A stretch of DNA of 64,000 nt, taken from contig NC_135565.1 of assembly GCF_964340395.1 (NCBI RefSeq), positions 2,068,501-2,132,500 on the forward strand, in the 5' to 3' direction. The notes beneath the pieces are model-generated. The model made no database searches. It had not been told where the DNA came from and was given only the letters and a program-made list of their open reading frames with translations. The number at the start of each line of letters is the position of its first letter. The stretch's first letter is position 1. The translations under genes were made by a program, and so were the position numbers. This DNA is from Glandiceps talaboti. Its lineage: Eukaryota; Hemichordata; Enteropneusta; Spengelidae. Of the stretch, positions 1-12,956 are shown one piece after another.

Positions 1-302
1 AAATATTTGGGTGAAAATACCAATTGTCTTGAAGATGTCAACAAAGTTGGTCCCAACAAAATAATGATTGTACTTAAAATATGGCTCTACGGCTATTGAC
101 TAGCCCCTGGTAATAGCACTACTACAAGAAATGTGGAAATTGAATACTAGCACTCGGTAATAGCACTATTGTAAGAAATGTGGGAATTGAATACTCACAC
201 CCAGCAATTAGCACTATTGCAAGAAATGTTGGAATTGAATCCAACTTTTACCAATTTTCAGAATGTTGAATTCTCCAACAGATTTCCTCCACAAATTACT
301 AA

Positions 303-1166
303 TATTGTTGAAAAAAGGTTTGCCCTTATAGCCAGATCTATAGATGCCATGTGATGGAGTCCGTATTATCTCCTTTTCACTACTTGGCTGACTATCTTTA
401 AACTATAAAACAATAATAAATATGATGTGTACACCTCATAACCAAATGTCCTGTTTGCAAATGTACTGCCCCATTTATAGTGAGATTGGGGATTACAATG
501 TGAGATTACCATCCAAGGGTTATCCAATGCATTAAAGGGGGTAAACTAAAGGGCAAGTTACTACTAATGGAAATAAAGGCATTTTGTATATAAACACTGT
601 AATCTGAAGTCACTTCATGATTTTACATCACTTATGTTATGCACAGTTGCCTAGAAATACATATTTGAAACTTTCTCCTTATTCACTGTTCACGTTAGCT
701 CCTTGTGATGGGCAAGCATTGCCTCATGGGAGTCCTACTCAATAGCAATTAATACATGAAAATAATCAAACTGAGTCTATGTCTCTATAACATTTTGTAG
801 GTACATGTGCAGTTTGGGTAATTTTTGGTGCATGCTCATGTAGGGAGGTGTCCAGAGCACTCTATAATACTATGCGACTACTATACAAGTAATTGAATTG
901 CAGAATCCAAACTTGGTGTTCAGTCATACATGCATGTATATACATGAAGTGTAGCTAAAAATAGAATGGATTTACCAGCATATTACACATATAATTGTTC
1001 CATGTATATGATTTAATAAAAAGGTGATCACAGTAATAATTCAAACATATTCTATACAATTTCAAATAATCAAAATGCTATTTAAATGATTTGTTAATTT
1101 AAACTAAAATTTACAAATTTAAAACTTCCACAAATGTCATTCTTGGTGTATGTTTTCTTCAAGATT
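303..1166 (+). repeat. Long duplicated block, copy 1 (first part)
   Basis: About 860 bp, from ATTGTTGAAAAAAGG to TTCTTGGTGTATG, recurs in the same orientation at 2523-3390 with scattered substitutions and small indels (visibly above 90% identity). The match resumes at 1587-1751. Bases 1-300 show no recognisable feature apart from a roughly 60-bp direct duplication (AGAAATGTGG...TTGAATACT, about 107-240). Confidence 0.85.
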
Positions 1167-1586
1167 AGATAAATATCTTATATCGATTCCTGTAAATGAC
1201 AAAGTTGATTCAAGTTTGTGTATTACAAATAACAAGATGTAAATATTTTAAACGGGAAAATTAGATATTTATTTCCCAAATATTTCTTCTTTCAGCCATG
1301 GAAAACACGAGTGACCTAAGGGGCCTTGTCAAGAGTCTGAAGATGATCAGTGACAAAACTCTTGGTTCATGAGTATTTTCCTTTTGATTGAAGGAAAATA
1401 TGGAAGAATAACATATTTATACCTTCTCCGGCATAATTTATGAAATATTGGCATAATTAATGGGGATTTGAAAGGTTTTGATTTGTATTTTTAGCACTTC
1501 ATCCAGTGACATAGACATGGGTGGTCCAGACAGAATGATTGGGTATATCTACATTTTCTGTTTGAACACAATAACTTTGTTTGTAC

Positions 1587-1751
1587 ATTGTCTATAAATA
1601 CATGTAGATAAGATGCAATTGTAAAAATAGCCATTGGATAGCTGCATGCATCCCTTGAAATATAAATAATTAATTATAAAGTTGACAGACTCAAATGTCA
1701 TTTTGCATCATAAAATGTACAAAACATAAAACATATATTTTGTACAAAACA
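1587..1751 (+). repeat. Duplicated block, copy 1 (second part)
   Basis: Matches 3392-3570 (TGTCTATAAATACATGTA...TTTTGTACAAAACAT). It is separated from the first part of copy 1 by the 420-bp segment at 1167-1586. Confidence 0.8.
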
Positions 1752-1964
1752 TATCATTTCTTTGATCAGACAACCACAACACATTCACTGAAAACTGTCA
1801 TTGTGTTTTAGATTGTGATGGAAGAAAAAAATCCTTTCTTCAATGGCATATAGCCTTGTCTGAAATGTGGTACATGTCAATATTTGTTCTTGTCCCTGTT
1901 TCTTACATGAATTCTTTAATATTACTTATTATAATATTAGTTCAAACATAACGATACATATTCA

Positions 1965-2482
1965 TATACATGTACCGATATTTCCTAGCTACCACACTAG
2001 TTACAGTACATGTCATGTAAATGCTTGGCTGTTTCACAATCAATGCTTCACTCAAATTGCAGTTTGGGGCAAAAGTGAACTTGAAGATAGATAGATAGTT
2101 TATAAATGAAGTTAATCTAAATTGTTCTACTCATCATGTTATTGACACTACAAATTACCAGTGACATCTCATCAGATTCCAGATTCTATTATACACTAGG
2201 TATGACCACCTAAAGTTCTCTAACATACCGGTGACTTTATTATACATGCATGCAATATTAATGCCCCTATACTAATGTTCTGTGTCCATTTATGAGATAT
2301 GGGGAAACTCATTTAAAATGTACATTTATGTTAGCTTTTTGAAGATTGGAAATATTACCTCAAAGGTTATGAATAACCTAAACATTGCCTTAGTATCTCA
2401 AGCCAAAAACTGCAGATCTGCCAGGGGGAAAACCCCAAGGACACCCTCACCCCCAGAGGTCACTCATGCATTCAACCAATGA
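1965..2482 (+). repeat. Dispersed repeat family A, copy 1
   Basis: The segment from ATGTACCGATATTTCC to CACTCATGCATTC is repeated at 15484-16035, including TGTCATGTAAATGCTTGGCT, CAAAAGTGAACTTGAAG and CCCCAAGG...CCCTCACCC. It is probably part of an interspersed element. Confidence 0.75.
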
Positions 2483-2522
2483 TCAGATGCACCAACAATC
2501 TTTTTACTGTCATAATGGTATA

Positions 2523-3570
2523 ATTGTTGAAAAAAGTTTTGCCCTTTATAGCCAGATCTATAGATGCCATGTGATGGAGTCGGTATTATCTCCTTTTCAC
2601 TACTTGGCTGACTACCTTTAAACTATAAAACAATAATAAATATGATGTGTACACCTCATAACCAAATGTCAGCTGTTTGCAAATACTGCCCCATTATAGT
2701 GAGATTGGGGATTACAACATGAGATTTCCATCCAAGGGTTATTGTCCAATGTATTAAAGGGGATAAACTAAAGGACAAGTTACTACTAATGGAAATAATG
2801 GCATTTTTTGTATATAAACACTGCAATCTGAAGTCACTTTTACATCACTTACGTTATGCACTTGTGTTATGCACAGTTGCCTAGAAATACATATTTGAAA
2901 CTTGCTCCTTATTCACTGTTCACATTAGCTCCTTGTGATGGGCAAGCATTGCCTCATGGGAGTCCTACTCAATAGCAATTAATACATGAAAATAATCAAA
3001 CTGAGTCTATGTCTCTATAACATTTTGTAGGTACATGTGCAGTTGGGGTAATTTTTGGTGCATGCTCATGTAGGGAAGTGTCCAGAGCACTCTATAATAC
3101 TATGCGACTACTATACAAGTAATTGAATTGCAGAATCCAAACTTGGTGTTCAGTCATACATGCATGTATATACATGAAGTGTAACTTAAAATAGAATGGA
3201 TTTACCAGCATATTACACATATAATTGTTCCATGTATATGATTTAATAAAAGGGTGATCACAGTAATAATTCAAACATATTCTATACAATTTCAAATAAT
3301 CAAAATGCTATTTAAATGATTTGTTGATTTAAACTAAAATTTAAAAATTTAAAAATTGCACAAATGTCATTCTTGGTGTATGTTTTTCTTCATTTGTCTA
3401 TAAATACATGTATTAAAATAAGATGAAATTGTACAAATAGCCATTGTTAATTATATGGATAGCTGAATGCATCCCTTGAAATAGAAATAATTAATTATTA
3501 AGTTGACAGACTCAAATATCATTTTGCATCATAAAATGTACAAAACATAAACATGTATTTTGTACAAAAC
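2523..3570 (+). repeat. Long duplicated block, copy 2
   Basis: This is the second copy of 303-1166 joined directly to the equivalent of 1587-1751. The 420-bp segment at 1167-1586 present in copy 1 is absent here, so one copy gained or lost it. No coding potential is seen. Confidence 0.85.
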
Positions 3571-4104
3571 ATAAACAAGCACTAAAATAAAAGTAGATAC
3601 TCCCATTCTTCCTGCACATAAAAAAAAAGATTAAGGTGATATTTTATGGTGTTATTACTATGGTATAATAATTATTAATTAAGGTATAAACTGATTAATC
3701 AAGTCATTAAATAGCTTGTTTGTGGTACATAAAGCAATTTATTCTCTTCCCTTTAGTGGTTACCACACTTTCTTGTGAATGATGGAATTTTAAAATACCA
3801 TTTTTTCTGTCATTTGATCCCAAACAATAAAAAGTAGCTCTCAGCCATTAATTTATCTCCTGATTCAACAAGCATCAGAAATGGTACTTTGTATAGTGAT
3901 GAATCTATCTGAAATATTCCTGCCACAAAGGCACAAGTTGCTTTGACTCAAACAAAGATTTATAATTTGAGCTAGGGTAAATATAATCAAATCTTATGGT
4001 TATAATGTCTGATTTGGGGGAAAACTGTTTAAAAGAGTTGCTTATTATCTTTCTGATAAGGCCAGTTTGAGTGGGTCCTTGATTTTTCTTCAGACTGTTA
4101 GGCC

Positions 4105-4455
4105 TAATAAAAAAACTGTGGTTCTGATTACACTCAATTTTAGAATAGGTGGGGTAGTTTTTTATTTTATTTTATTACATATTTTTTTCATGTGTGAGTG
4201 TCTAGTTAAGGTTTTCCATTGTTTTCTGGTCTCTGTGTTGTTTATTTCTTCCTATCAGATGTACAGCCATTACAGATTGGAAGAACAGTTTTATATTGTC
4301 TTTTTAAGTTGATGTCAGTTTCCGCATCCACTATTTCTCGCGAGACTTCACAATTTTTGCAATATATTTTTTTTTTCTTGAATACATACAAATAAGTTTA
4401 GGATTTGGCAGTGAAAAACTAGGTGGGGTCACGTAACTGGAACCAAACAATTATT
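4105..4455 (+). repeat. Dispersed repeat family B, plus-strand copy
   Basis: Contains TGTACAGCCATTACAG, GGAAGAACAGTTTTATATTG, ATGTCAGTTTCCGCATCCAC and TAACTGGAACC. The same blocks occur in the same order, reverse-complemented, at 55610-55965. The two copies flank most of the window in opposite orientation. Bases 3571-4104 hold nothing I recognise. Confidence 0.8.
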
Positions 4456-4903
4456 TTTTTAGGTCTCATCCAATGTGTGAATATAAATTTGTGAAAACAC
4501 AAAATGTGAGAAAGCCCAAGGGATCATGCAGGGTACGTGTTATAAGTTTATCACTGATAGTTGAGTTCTGTTTGCAGTTTTGCAAGTTTGGTCTATCTTT
4601 AGGTATTCCATATAACAGGTAGCATCAGTCTACCCACAGATATCCATCTTACTCTAACCATTTCCATTTATTCCAAAAAGACTTGCACACAGTTATGTGG
4701 TATTGGGTTGATAGTGTGAACAAACATAAACAAGAATTTACTGTGATGGTGGTATATACAAACGTGCATTCTACACATGTCAATAAATAATACAACCATA
4801 TACTCACCTTGCTAGAAGGTTGTATTGTACTTAGACTATCCTTAGTCCATTGGAAAAAAAATTTTTTGTCTCAGAATCCTCAAATGTCTAGAATTCATTA
4901 TTC

Positions 4904-4963
<60 letters not shown>
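4904..4963 (+). repeat. (CAA)n microsatellite, about 20 copies
   Basis: A nearly perfect CAA tract. It reads as polyglutamine in one frame but no surrounding open frame resembles a protein. Apart from this tract, 4456-5290 shows nothing recognisable. Confidence 0.95.
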
Positions 4964-4964
<1 letters not shown>

Positions 4965-5682
4965 AAACAGCAGCTACAAACAACAGTTGCTCACAAGTTA
5001 GTAAAATGAAAAACAAAAACAGTCAAATTTTAATTTTCTTTTAATAAACTGTTAATGTAATGATAAATTGAAATGGGCGAATTGAGTGGTACAGATTGTT
5101 TTTTGTCTGAAAATACCAGTGTCTTTCATGTGCACTACTATCTACTGAAATTTGGTTCATTTAATGTGTGAAATTACCTTTACACTGTACTGAAAATATT
5201 CTTTGTGACATGACTGTGTTTTGATTTGTGGTTATCACAATGATATGTAACTTTTTCATGTAAATTGTTACTAGTATTAAATGACAGACAAATATGACAG
5301 ACAACATTTTACATTTGCAGCTCTTGGAAGTTAAAAAAAAAAAAAGAGTCGGAAAAGGTTCAGCTCAGCCTGCCATCAAAATGTAAAAGATGCACCTGCA
5401 CTAAAACATAATTGACAAGTATCAAAAACTTCTGTGCAAGGTATTTTTTCATCCTATAGATATAACTATAATTTTCAACATAAACTTTTAATAACACATT
5501 CTAAATATTTCCTAAAATTAGCATATTGGCAACGTCTGCTACATGTGAAACAGAAGACAATATCTCACAAGCTGAGTTAACAGAGAAAAAGTAAAATAAG
5601 TTTTTTGCACATACTTTTCAACTTTGCATGAATATACTATTACTTGTAAATATAAAGATAAATAAATAAACTTTGACACTAT

Positions 5683-6278
5683 ATGGATGTATTCTCAACA
5701 CCATTAACAAGAGATGATGGTAGTGAAAGACCACCAGATGACTACCAACCCTGTGCACAACTAAAACACCTGTATAGTAAAGGGTTAGTGTCAAGTAAAA
5801 ATGTTGAGAAATTGAGCAAGAAACTGTGTGTCAAGAAAGAGATATTAAAGGGAGCAATCCTTCATTTAGAACAACAGAGAACACTTGCCTCTATGAGGGA
5901 AAGAAAAAGAATGAAAGAAAGGGAGCAACGTGCTGAAAAAAATTGGATGAATATGACTGGGATGTGCTTGTCAGAAACGGTGACATTTCCAAATTGAAAG
6001 TGAAAGAACTTGATAAGTACCTTTCCAACTATGAAATTCCAGCTGTGGCAGGAATGCACAAAATAGACAAAGTTGAGGCTGTAAGATGCCACTATTATCA
6101 ATCTAAAGAAAGTGTGAGTGATTTGTCATCTGATGACAGTGACAGTGAGAATGATGATACAGCTAGTTCCAACTCTGATGAAGTTGAAGGAGAAATTGGG
6201 TCTGATGATGATGATGATGATGACAATGACATGTTTATATACACAAGATCTGGAAGGAGAGCTACCACTTGGAAATAA
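5683..6278 (+). pseudogene. Unrecognised coding remnant, frameshifted: helical domain + SAP-like segment + acidic tail
   Basis: The first frame (5683-5940) reads as a believable protein: DDYQPCAQLKHLYSKGLVSS, then a KKLCVKKEILKGAILHLE segment and a charged RERKRMKEREQRAEK helix. At an A7 run (5936-5942) the sense continues in the -1 frame to 6278 with YDWDVLV, LKVKELDKYLSNY (SAP-like pattern), a Ser/Asp-rich acidic stretch and RSGRRATTW. Both halves have protein-like composition and abut exactly, so this was one reading frame. It was broken by a lost A or is read by -1 slippage. The first frame alone ends at 5997. AATAAA signals follow at 6272 and about 6287. Upstream, 5320-5420 and 5521-5595 hold short exon-like stretches (one with a CKRCTC motif), unproven. 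I do not recognise the family. A transposon-derived protein tail is possible. Confidence 0.5.
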
Positions 6279-7645
6279 AAAATTTAAATAAACACATTCT
6301 GAGACTTTGTTTAAAATCCTGCATTTACCTTTGTAATCTAAACGTCAAAACCAGTCCAATAATCAGGCTCTTACAAGGTAAATGTATTACCAGGTTCATT
6401 AAGATATACATTGTCAATTACTATGATAATAGGGCCATCTTAATTATCATTACCACTAATATATATCACTTGATTCCTATTCTGTTAGATGAAATGTGGC
6501 TGGCATTTTTGAGTCATACATTTATTTTCTTTTGACATTATATTGAACTAATTTACATCAAACAAGAACGGGATACATGACAATGCATTTTATTAAGAGT
6601 TTTTTCAGTGTTATTTAGACCAATTTGATTTCTTTTAGCACACATTTAGGAAACTGAAGTGGAACAATACAGTATAAAACTCTCTTTAGATAACATGTGC
6701 ATCACAATATTTGCAAATACAACTAAAATGACATTCAACTGTAACACTACTAGTATAATGTACTAATACAATATTGAACAGAAAACAAAGACTCAGTTGG
6801 TCTGCTGATCATTTTACAAGAGTTATTCAAAGTGTAATTCATTTACAAGTATATGTTGTTTTTTGGAAAGGCAATGCACTGGTTAACATAACATTTTGTT
6901 TTAACTAGTGTTTGTGTATATATATACACACAATATACAAATTGATTATATATATAATGGACAAAGTTGGTATTAAGTGTATGATGTACAGTTTTGTACT
7001 TGGTATGGAATGTTAACGCACAGGAAGAGTATTCCAAAAAAAATTTATTCGGGTGGGGGTACTTGAAAATTTATTCGGGTAGGGGGGTACTTGAAATATT
7101 TGGGGCTTTGGGGGGGGGGTACTTTAAACATTTTGGAATATGGCAGGGGGGGGGGGTAAAAAAATTAGGGTTTTACAAAAAATCTCCCGACCCTCCCCCC
7201 CCCAAGTTTTTGTGAAAGCAGCCTTAATAAGGAAAATGTGGTCAACTATTTTTTTTTTCCCTGTTACTAGTAGTCTCTTAAGAGATTGATGTCAGCATTT
7301 AGACCTAAAACGTGGTCAATAAACAGAGAGAGAATGATAGGCAGGTCCACAAATTACTCTAGCCAATCAGACGAGAGTGTACCAAGATTAATTTGAATAT
7401 AGTAACCTTGGTGTAACTTGAGTATAATTTATTTTTTATCAGACAACCACCACACATTCACTGAAAACTGTTAAAACACCAACAATTATAGTGGTCATCA
7501 TTATCCATAAGCAGTACAGAAACAGGTTGGAATCATGATTACCACTGAGGGTACTGAGTTTTGGGTATGGACCATAAAATCAATTTGATTTTATTTATTG
7601 TGTATATAGCTACAAAAATACATTGATCTGCAGGTGATGTGATAC
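6279..7645. other. Non-coding stretch with G-rich tracts
   Basis: No gene is supported. At 7030-7210 there are short repeats of GGGGGTACTTGAAA-type words with runs of up to 12 G and a C-run partner. A fragment at about 7438-7475 (ATCAGACAACCAC...ACTGAAAACTGT) also occurs at 1766-1800, so parts are interspersed repeats. Confidence 0.5.
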
Positions 7646-9851
7646 TGTACACAGTGTACAATATTATGTTAGTATAAATACACAGTGTACATTATTATGT
7701 TAGTATAAATACACAGTGTACATTATAATGTTAGTATAAATACACAGTGTACAATATTATGTTAGTATAAATACACAGTGTACAATATTATGTTAGTATA
7801 AATACACAGTGTACAATATTATGTTAGTATAAATACACAGTGTACATTATTATGTTAGTATACGAAATACACAGTGTACATTATTATGTTAGTATAAATA
7901 CACAGTGTACATTATTATGTTAGTATAAATACACAGTGTACAATATTATGTTAGTATAAATACACAGTGTACAATATTATGTTAGTATAAATACACAGTG
8001 TACATTATTATGTTAGTATAAATACACAGTGTACAATATTATGTTAGTATAAATACACAGTGTACATTATAATGTTAGTATAAATACACAGTGTACAATA
8101 TTATGTTAGTATAAATACACAGTGTACATTATTATGTTAGTATAAATACACAGTGTACAATATTATGTTAGTATAAATACACAGTGTACAATATTATGTT
8201 AGTATAAATACACAGTGTACATTATTATGTTAGTATAAATACACAGTGTACAATATTATGTTAGTATAAATATACAGTGTACATTATTATGTTAGTATAA
8301 ATACACAGTGTACAATATTATGTTAGTATAAATACACAGTGTACAATATTATGTTAGTATAAATACACAGTGTACATTATAATGTTAGTATAAATACACA
8401 GTGTACAATATTATGTTAGTATAAATACACAGTGTACATTATTATGTTAGTATAAATACACAGTGTACAATATTATGTTAGTATAAATACACAGTGTACA
8501 ATATTATGTTAGTATAAATACACAGTGTACAATATTATGTTAGTATAAATACACAGTGTACATTATTATGTTAGTATAAATACACAGTGTACATTATTAT
8601 GTTAGTATAAATACACAGTGTACATTATTATGTTAGTATAAATACAGTGTACATTATTATGTTAGTATAAATACACAGTGTACAATATTATGTTAGTATA
8701 AATACACAGTGTACATTATTATGTTAGTATAAATACACAGTGTACAATATTATGTTAGTATAAATACACAGTGTACATTATTATGTTAGTATAAATACAC
8801 AGTGTACAATATTATGTTAGTATAAATACACAGTGTACAATATTATGTTAGTATAAATACACAGTGTACAATATTATGTTAGTATAAATACACAGTGTAC
8901 AATATTATGTTAGTATAAATACACAGTGTACATTATTATGTTAGTATAAATACACAGTGTACAATATTATGTTAGTATAAATATACAGTGTACAATATTA
9001 TGTTAGTATAAATACACAGTGTACAATATTATGTTAGTATAAATACACAGTGTACATTATTATGTTAGTATAAATACACAGTGTACAATATTGTGTTAGT
9101 ATAAATATACAGTGTACAATATTATGTTAGTATAAATGCACAGTGTACAATATTATGTTAGTATAAATACACAGTGTACATTATAATGTTAGTATAAATA
9201 CACAGTGTACAATATTATGTTAGTATAAATACACAGTGTACAATATTATGTTAGTATAAATGCACAGTGTACAATATTATGTTAGTATAAATACACAGTG
9301 TACAATATTATGTTAGTATAAATACACAGTGTACAATATTATGTTAGTATAAATACACAGTGTACATTATTATGTTAGTATAAATACACAGTGTACAATA
9401 TTATGTTAGTATAAATACACAGTGTACAATATTATGTTAGTATAAATACACAGTGTACAATATTATGTTAGTATAAATACACAGTGTACAATATTATGTT
9501 AGTATAAATACACAGTGTACAATATTATGTTAGTATAAATATACAGTGTACATTATTATGTTAGTATAAATACACAGTGTACAATATTATGTTAGTATAA
9601 ATACACAGTGTACAATATTATGTTAGTATAAATACACAGTGTACATTATTATGTTAGTATAAATACACAGTGTACATTATAATGTTAGTATAAATACACA
9701 GTGTACATTATTATGTTAGTATAAATACACAGTGTACATTATTATGTTAGTATAAATACACAGTGTACAATATTATGTTAGTATAAATACACAGTGTACA
9801 ATATTATGTTAGTATAAATACACAGTGTACATTATTATGTTAGTATAAATA
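7646..9851 (+). repeat. 31-bp minisatellite, about 71 copies
   Basis: The unit is TACACAGTGTACAATATTAT followed by GTTAGTATAAA. Two main variants alternate irregularly (ACAATATTATG and ACATTATTATG), plus a rarer ACATTATAATG. Indels are very few (for example at about 7860 and 8645). Each unit contains TATAAATA and the odd palindrome TACACAGTGTA. Stop codons occur in all frames, so it is non-coding. Confidence 0.98.
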
Positions 9852-10032
9852 AAAGTAAGTTTGTACCTAACAAAACATTTTTTTTAACATTCCAACTACA
9901 GCCAGTGCAGCTTTAAAATGTTAGATTTTCAACAACTGGACTGTTATTTAAATAGAATTAGGACAAAGTTTTGTTGAAAGATGAAAGTACAGCCAAATTA
10001 TGACAAAGAATTATCTGCTTTGTTATTTATAT

Positions 10033-10110
10033 ACACACACACACACACACACACACAGACAGACAGAGACATACAGATCGAGACACGCAGACAGACAGAC
10101 AGACAGACAC
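10033..10110 (+). repeat. (CA)n and (CAGA)n microsatellites
   Basis: A CA tract followed by interrupted CAGA/CAGACAGA tracts. The flanks 9852-10032 and 10111-11060 contain no recognisable gene. Confidence 0.9.
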
Positions 10111-11062
10111 ACATGTATATATGTATATATATATTTGTAAGAAAGAAAATTGAAAATTGGTAACATGGAAACCCCAGAATCCAGAATCATTTATGTTTTG
10201 GGGGATGTATTTTTTCCAGCATTTTATAAAGTATTCACGGTATTCTACTTACTGATGCATACCAACATTGTACACCCCCACCCCAATAATGATTACTTGC
10301 AATTGACTGAACTGAAACCGGGTAATAACTTATAAATGATCTGATGACATAATTTATTATGTACAGGAACTCCATATTATTATGTAATCAACAGTTCTAA
10401 GAATATCAGAACAAAAATTGTGATGTCATAGAAGGTATACATCAACATTAACATTATACTAGAATATTAAGTACATTGAAGGTTTTGTAAGTATTTTCAC
10501 GTTTACAGACATATATGATTGTCAGCCTGTGCCAATTTAATAATCATGTTACACTCACACAATAGTGTATGTGATATTCCTTTAGCTAAACACTCAATAC
10601 TATACAAGCATAACATTGACTGGGACTCAGTTTCCATCTTATATTGACACATTCTGGCATGTATTTTTAAGAAAGATCACAGAGGATATCAACAGCTGAC
10701 ACTGTAATCCCAAATCAAGATCAACCAGAGATAGGGGCACACAGTGACAAACATTTATAATTGGCTGCAGTGATCATACTGCCACCTAGAGGTCAACTGC
10801 AACTGTGTAAATAGTCATTCAGAGAGGATCACCAACCAGGACAGATGAAAAGTTCAATGCTAAAATGTAAATTTTGTAATTCATTTCACCTACTGAGACC
10901 TACTGAATTATGGTCAATTGTAAAAGTTCTTTTTACTTCTTTTTATTCATTGAAAGCCATAAACTGGTTCTAAGTGATTCATAGTCATGATAATTGACAA
11001 AATATACCTATAATGGTGTTTGTACAGATAGCATATATATAGAAACATAGTATATTATTTCA

Positions 11063-11480
11063 ATAGTATTATATAGGCCTGTATACATATATACATATTA
11101 TATAGGCCTGTATACATATATACATGTTATATAGGCCTGTATACATATATACATATTATATAGGCCTGTATACATATATACATTATATAGGCCTGTATAC
11201 ATATATTATTATATACATATTATATAGGCCTGTATACATATATACATATTATATAGGCCTGTATACATATATACATATTATATAGGCCTGTATACATATA
11301 TACATATTATATAGGCCTGTATACATATATACATATTATATAGGCCTGTATACATATATACATATTATATAGGCCTGTATACATATATACATATTATATA
11401 GGCCTGTATACATATATACATATTATATAGGCCTGTATACATATATACATATTATATAGGCCTGTATACATATATACATG
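11063..11480 (+). repeat. 29-bp minisatellite, about 14 copies
   Basis: The unit is TATAGGCCTGTATACATATA plus TACATATTA. It is strongly self-complementary (TATACATATATACATA, AGGCCT). One unit (about 11205-11222) is rearranged. Confidence 0.95.
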
Positions 11481-11535
11481 TTTATAGTTACTATAGTTAT
11501 CCATGAGTTTAAAATATCTCATTTCCCCATGCATA

Positions 11536-11896
<361 letters not shown>

Positions 11897-12118
11897 TTCT
11901 TCAAAAAACTTTCTGTGTTACTGTATAAAATAGCCACAAATGGTAGCTTTAATCTCATAGACACATATTAAAATGTTTCTGCATCCATTTATATGGAGCT
12001 ATTGTCACAATGATCTATTTCACTTCGGGTTTTACGCAGATGACGTCTTCAGATATCATGGACCTGGGTCTCTTAATACGTTGTCAATCGTGCATTTCAG
12101 TTGACTGATGAACGGAAT

Positions 12119-12390
12119 GTTCAACTGTCTCCTGGTTTCCGGGAGAGGCGAGCATAAACATAGATATGGGTTACCATAATCATAAAGAGGTTACATTTTC
12201 GGAGAATTTTATCCATTGCTGCCTGCAGTACTGTCTTCTGGAGTTTATAGCTACATTTCGCATTGGAAATGGAAGAATATGTATCCATGAATTGCAGTTC
12301 CCGAGTCTCACCCTGAAGAAACAGTCTGGCATATTTGAAAAGTGTTATGTCAGGCCAGGCATCTGTCACTTTCAAAAGATCTTTGAACAC
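12119..12390 (-). pseudogene. Unrecognised protein-like fragment (possible terminal exon or retrocopy)
   Basis: On the minus strand an open frame begins after an acceptor-like TTTTATTAG and reads FKDLLKVTDAWPDITLFKYA, then RLFLQGETRELQFMDTYSS, and ends KPGDS before TGA. Amino-acid and codon use look like real coding sequence, unlike the surrounding DNA. I do not recognise the family and see no further exon within 1 kb. It may be an orphan exon, a gene fragment or chance. Confidence 0.3.
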
Positions 12391-12580
12391 TAATAAAATG
12401 TGTTCGGACAGTCGTCACGGAGCGTGTCCGCGTAGTATTTCGTAATTTGTTGTGTTCCTTGTCTACAATCTTATATATATATATAGTTTTGGTAGTACTG
12501 GAACTCTTTCTCACTACCAAAACTATTACGCTCTGCCACTGCGGTATAGAGCACTGTCTTAGCAGATTGATACTCACCGA

Positions 12581-12681
<101 letters not shown>

Positions 12682-12689
12682 ATGTATAG

Positions 12690-12956
12690 TTATGTTTGAA
12701 CCCTTCTTACGACAACAAGTTACAAGCAAATCAACTACGGTGGACGTTCTTTCGCTTATGCTGCTCCAAAGCTTTGGAATTCACTGCCAACTGACATTAA
12801 ACTTGCACCAACTATTGATTGTTTCAAAAGAGAATTGAAGACACATTTGTTTTGTAAAGCCTACGGTGTGGATTAACCATCCAGCACCCCTGAACAGAAC
12901 TTTGCCTGGATTTTGGCGCTCTACAAATTATTTTGATTGATTGATTGATTACATGA
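12690..12956 (+). mobile_element. 5'-truncated non-LTR retrotransposon, 3' end of reverse-transcriptase ORF
   Basis: The open stretch 12700-12876 encodes SYKQINYGGRSFAYAAPKLW followed by NSLPTDIKLAPTIDCFKREL and KTHLFCKAY, ending at TAA (12874-12876). [RS]-F-x-x-AAPKLWNSLP...FKxxLKTHLF is the usual C-terminal tail of CR1/L2/Rex-type LINE ORF2. About 70 bp of 3' UTR follow, ending in a (TTGA)n-like tail (about 12932-12949), typical of these LINEs. Only the extreme 3' end is present, abutting a TA tract, as expected for an insertion truncated at its 5' end. Confidence 0.8.

Noticed and set aside
4809-5009. Polyglutamine open frame
   Set aside because: It is only a (CAA)n microsatellite with short unconserved ends.
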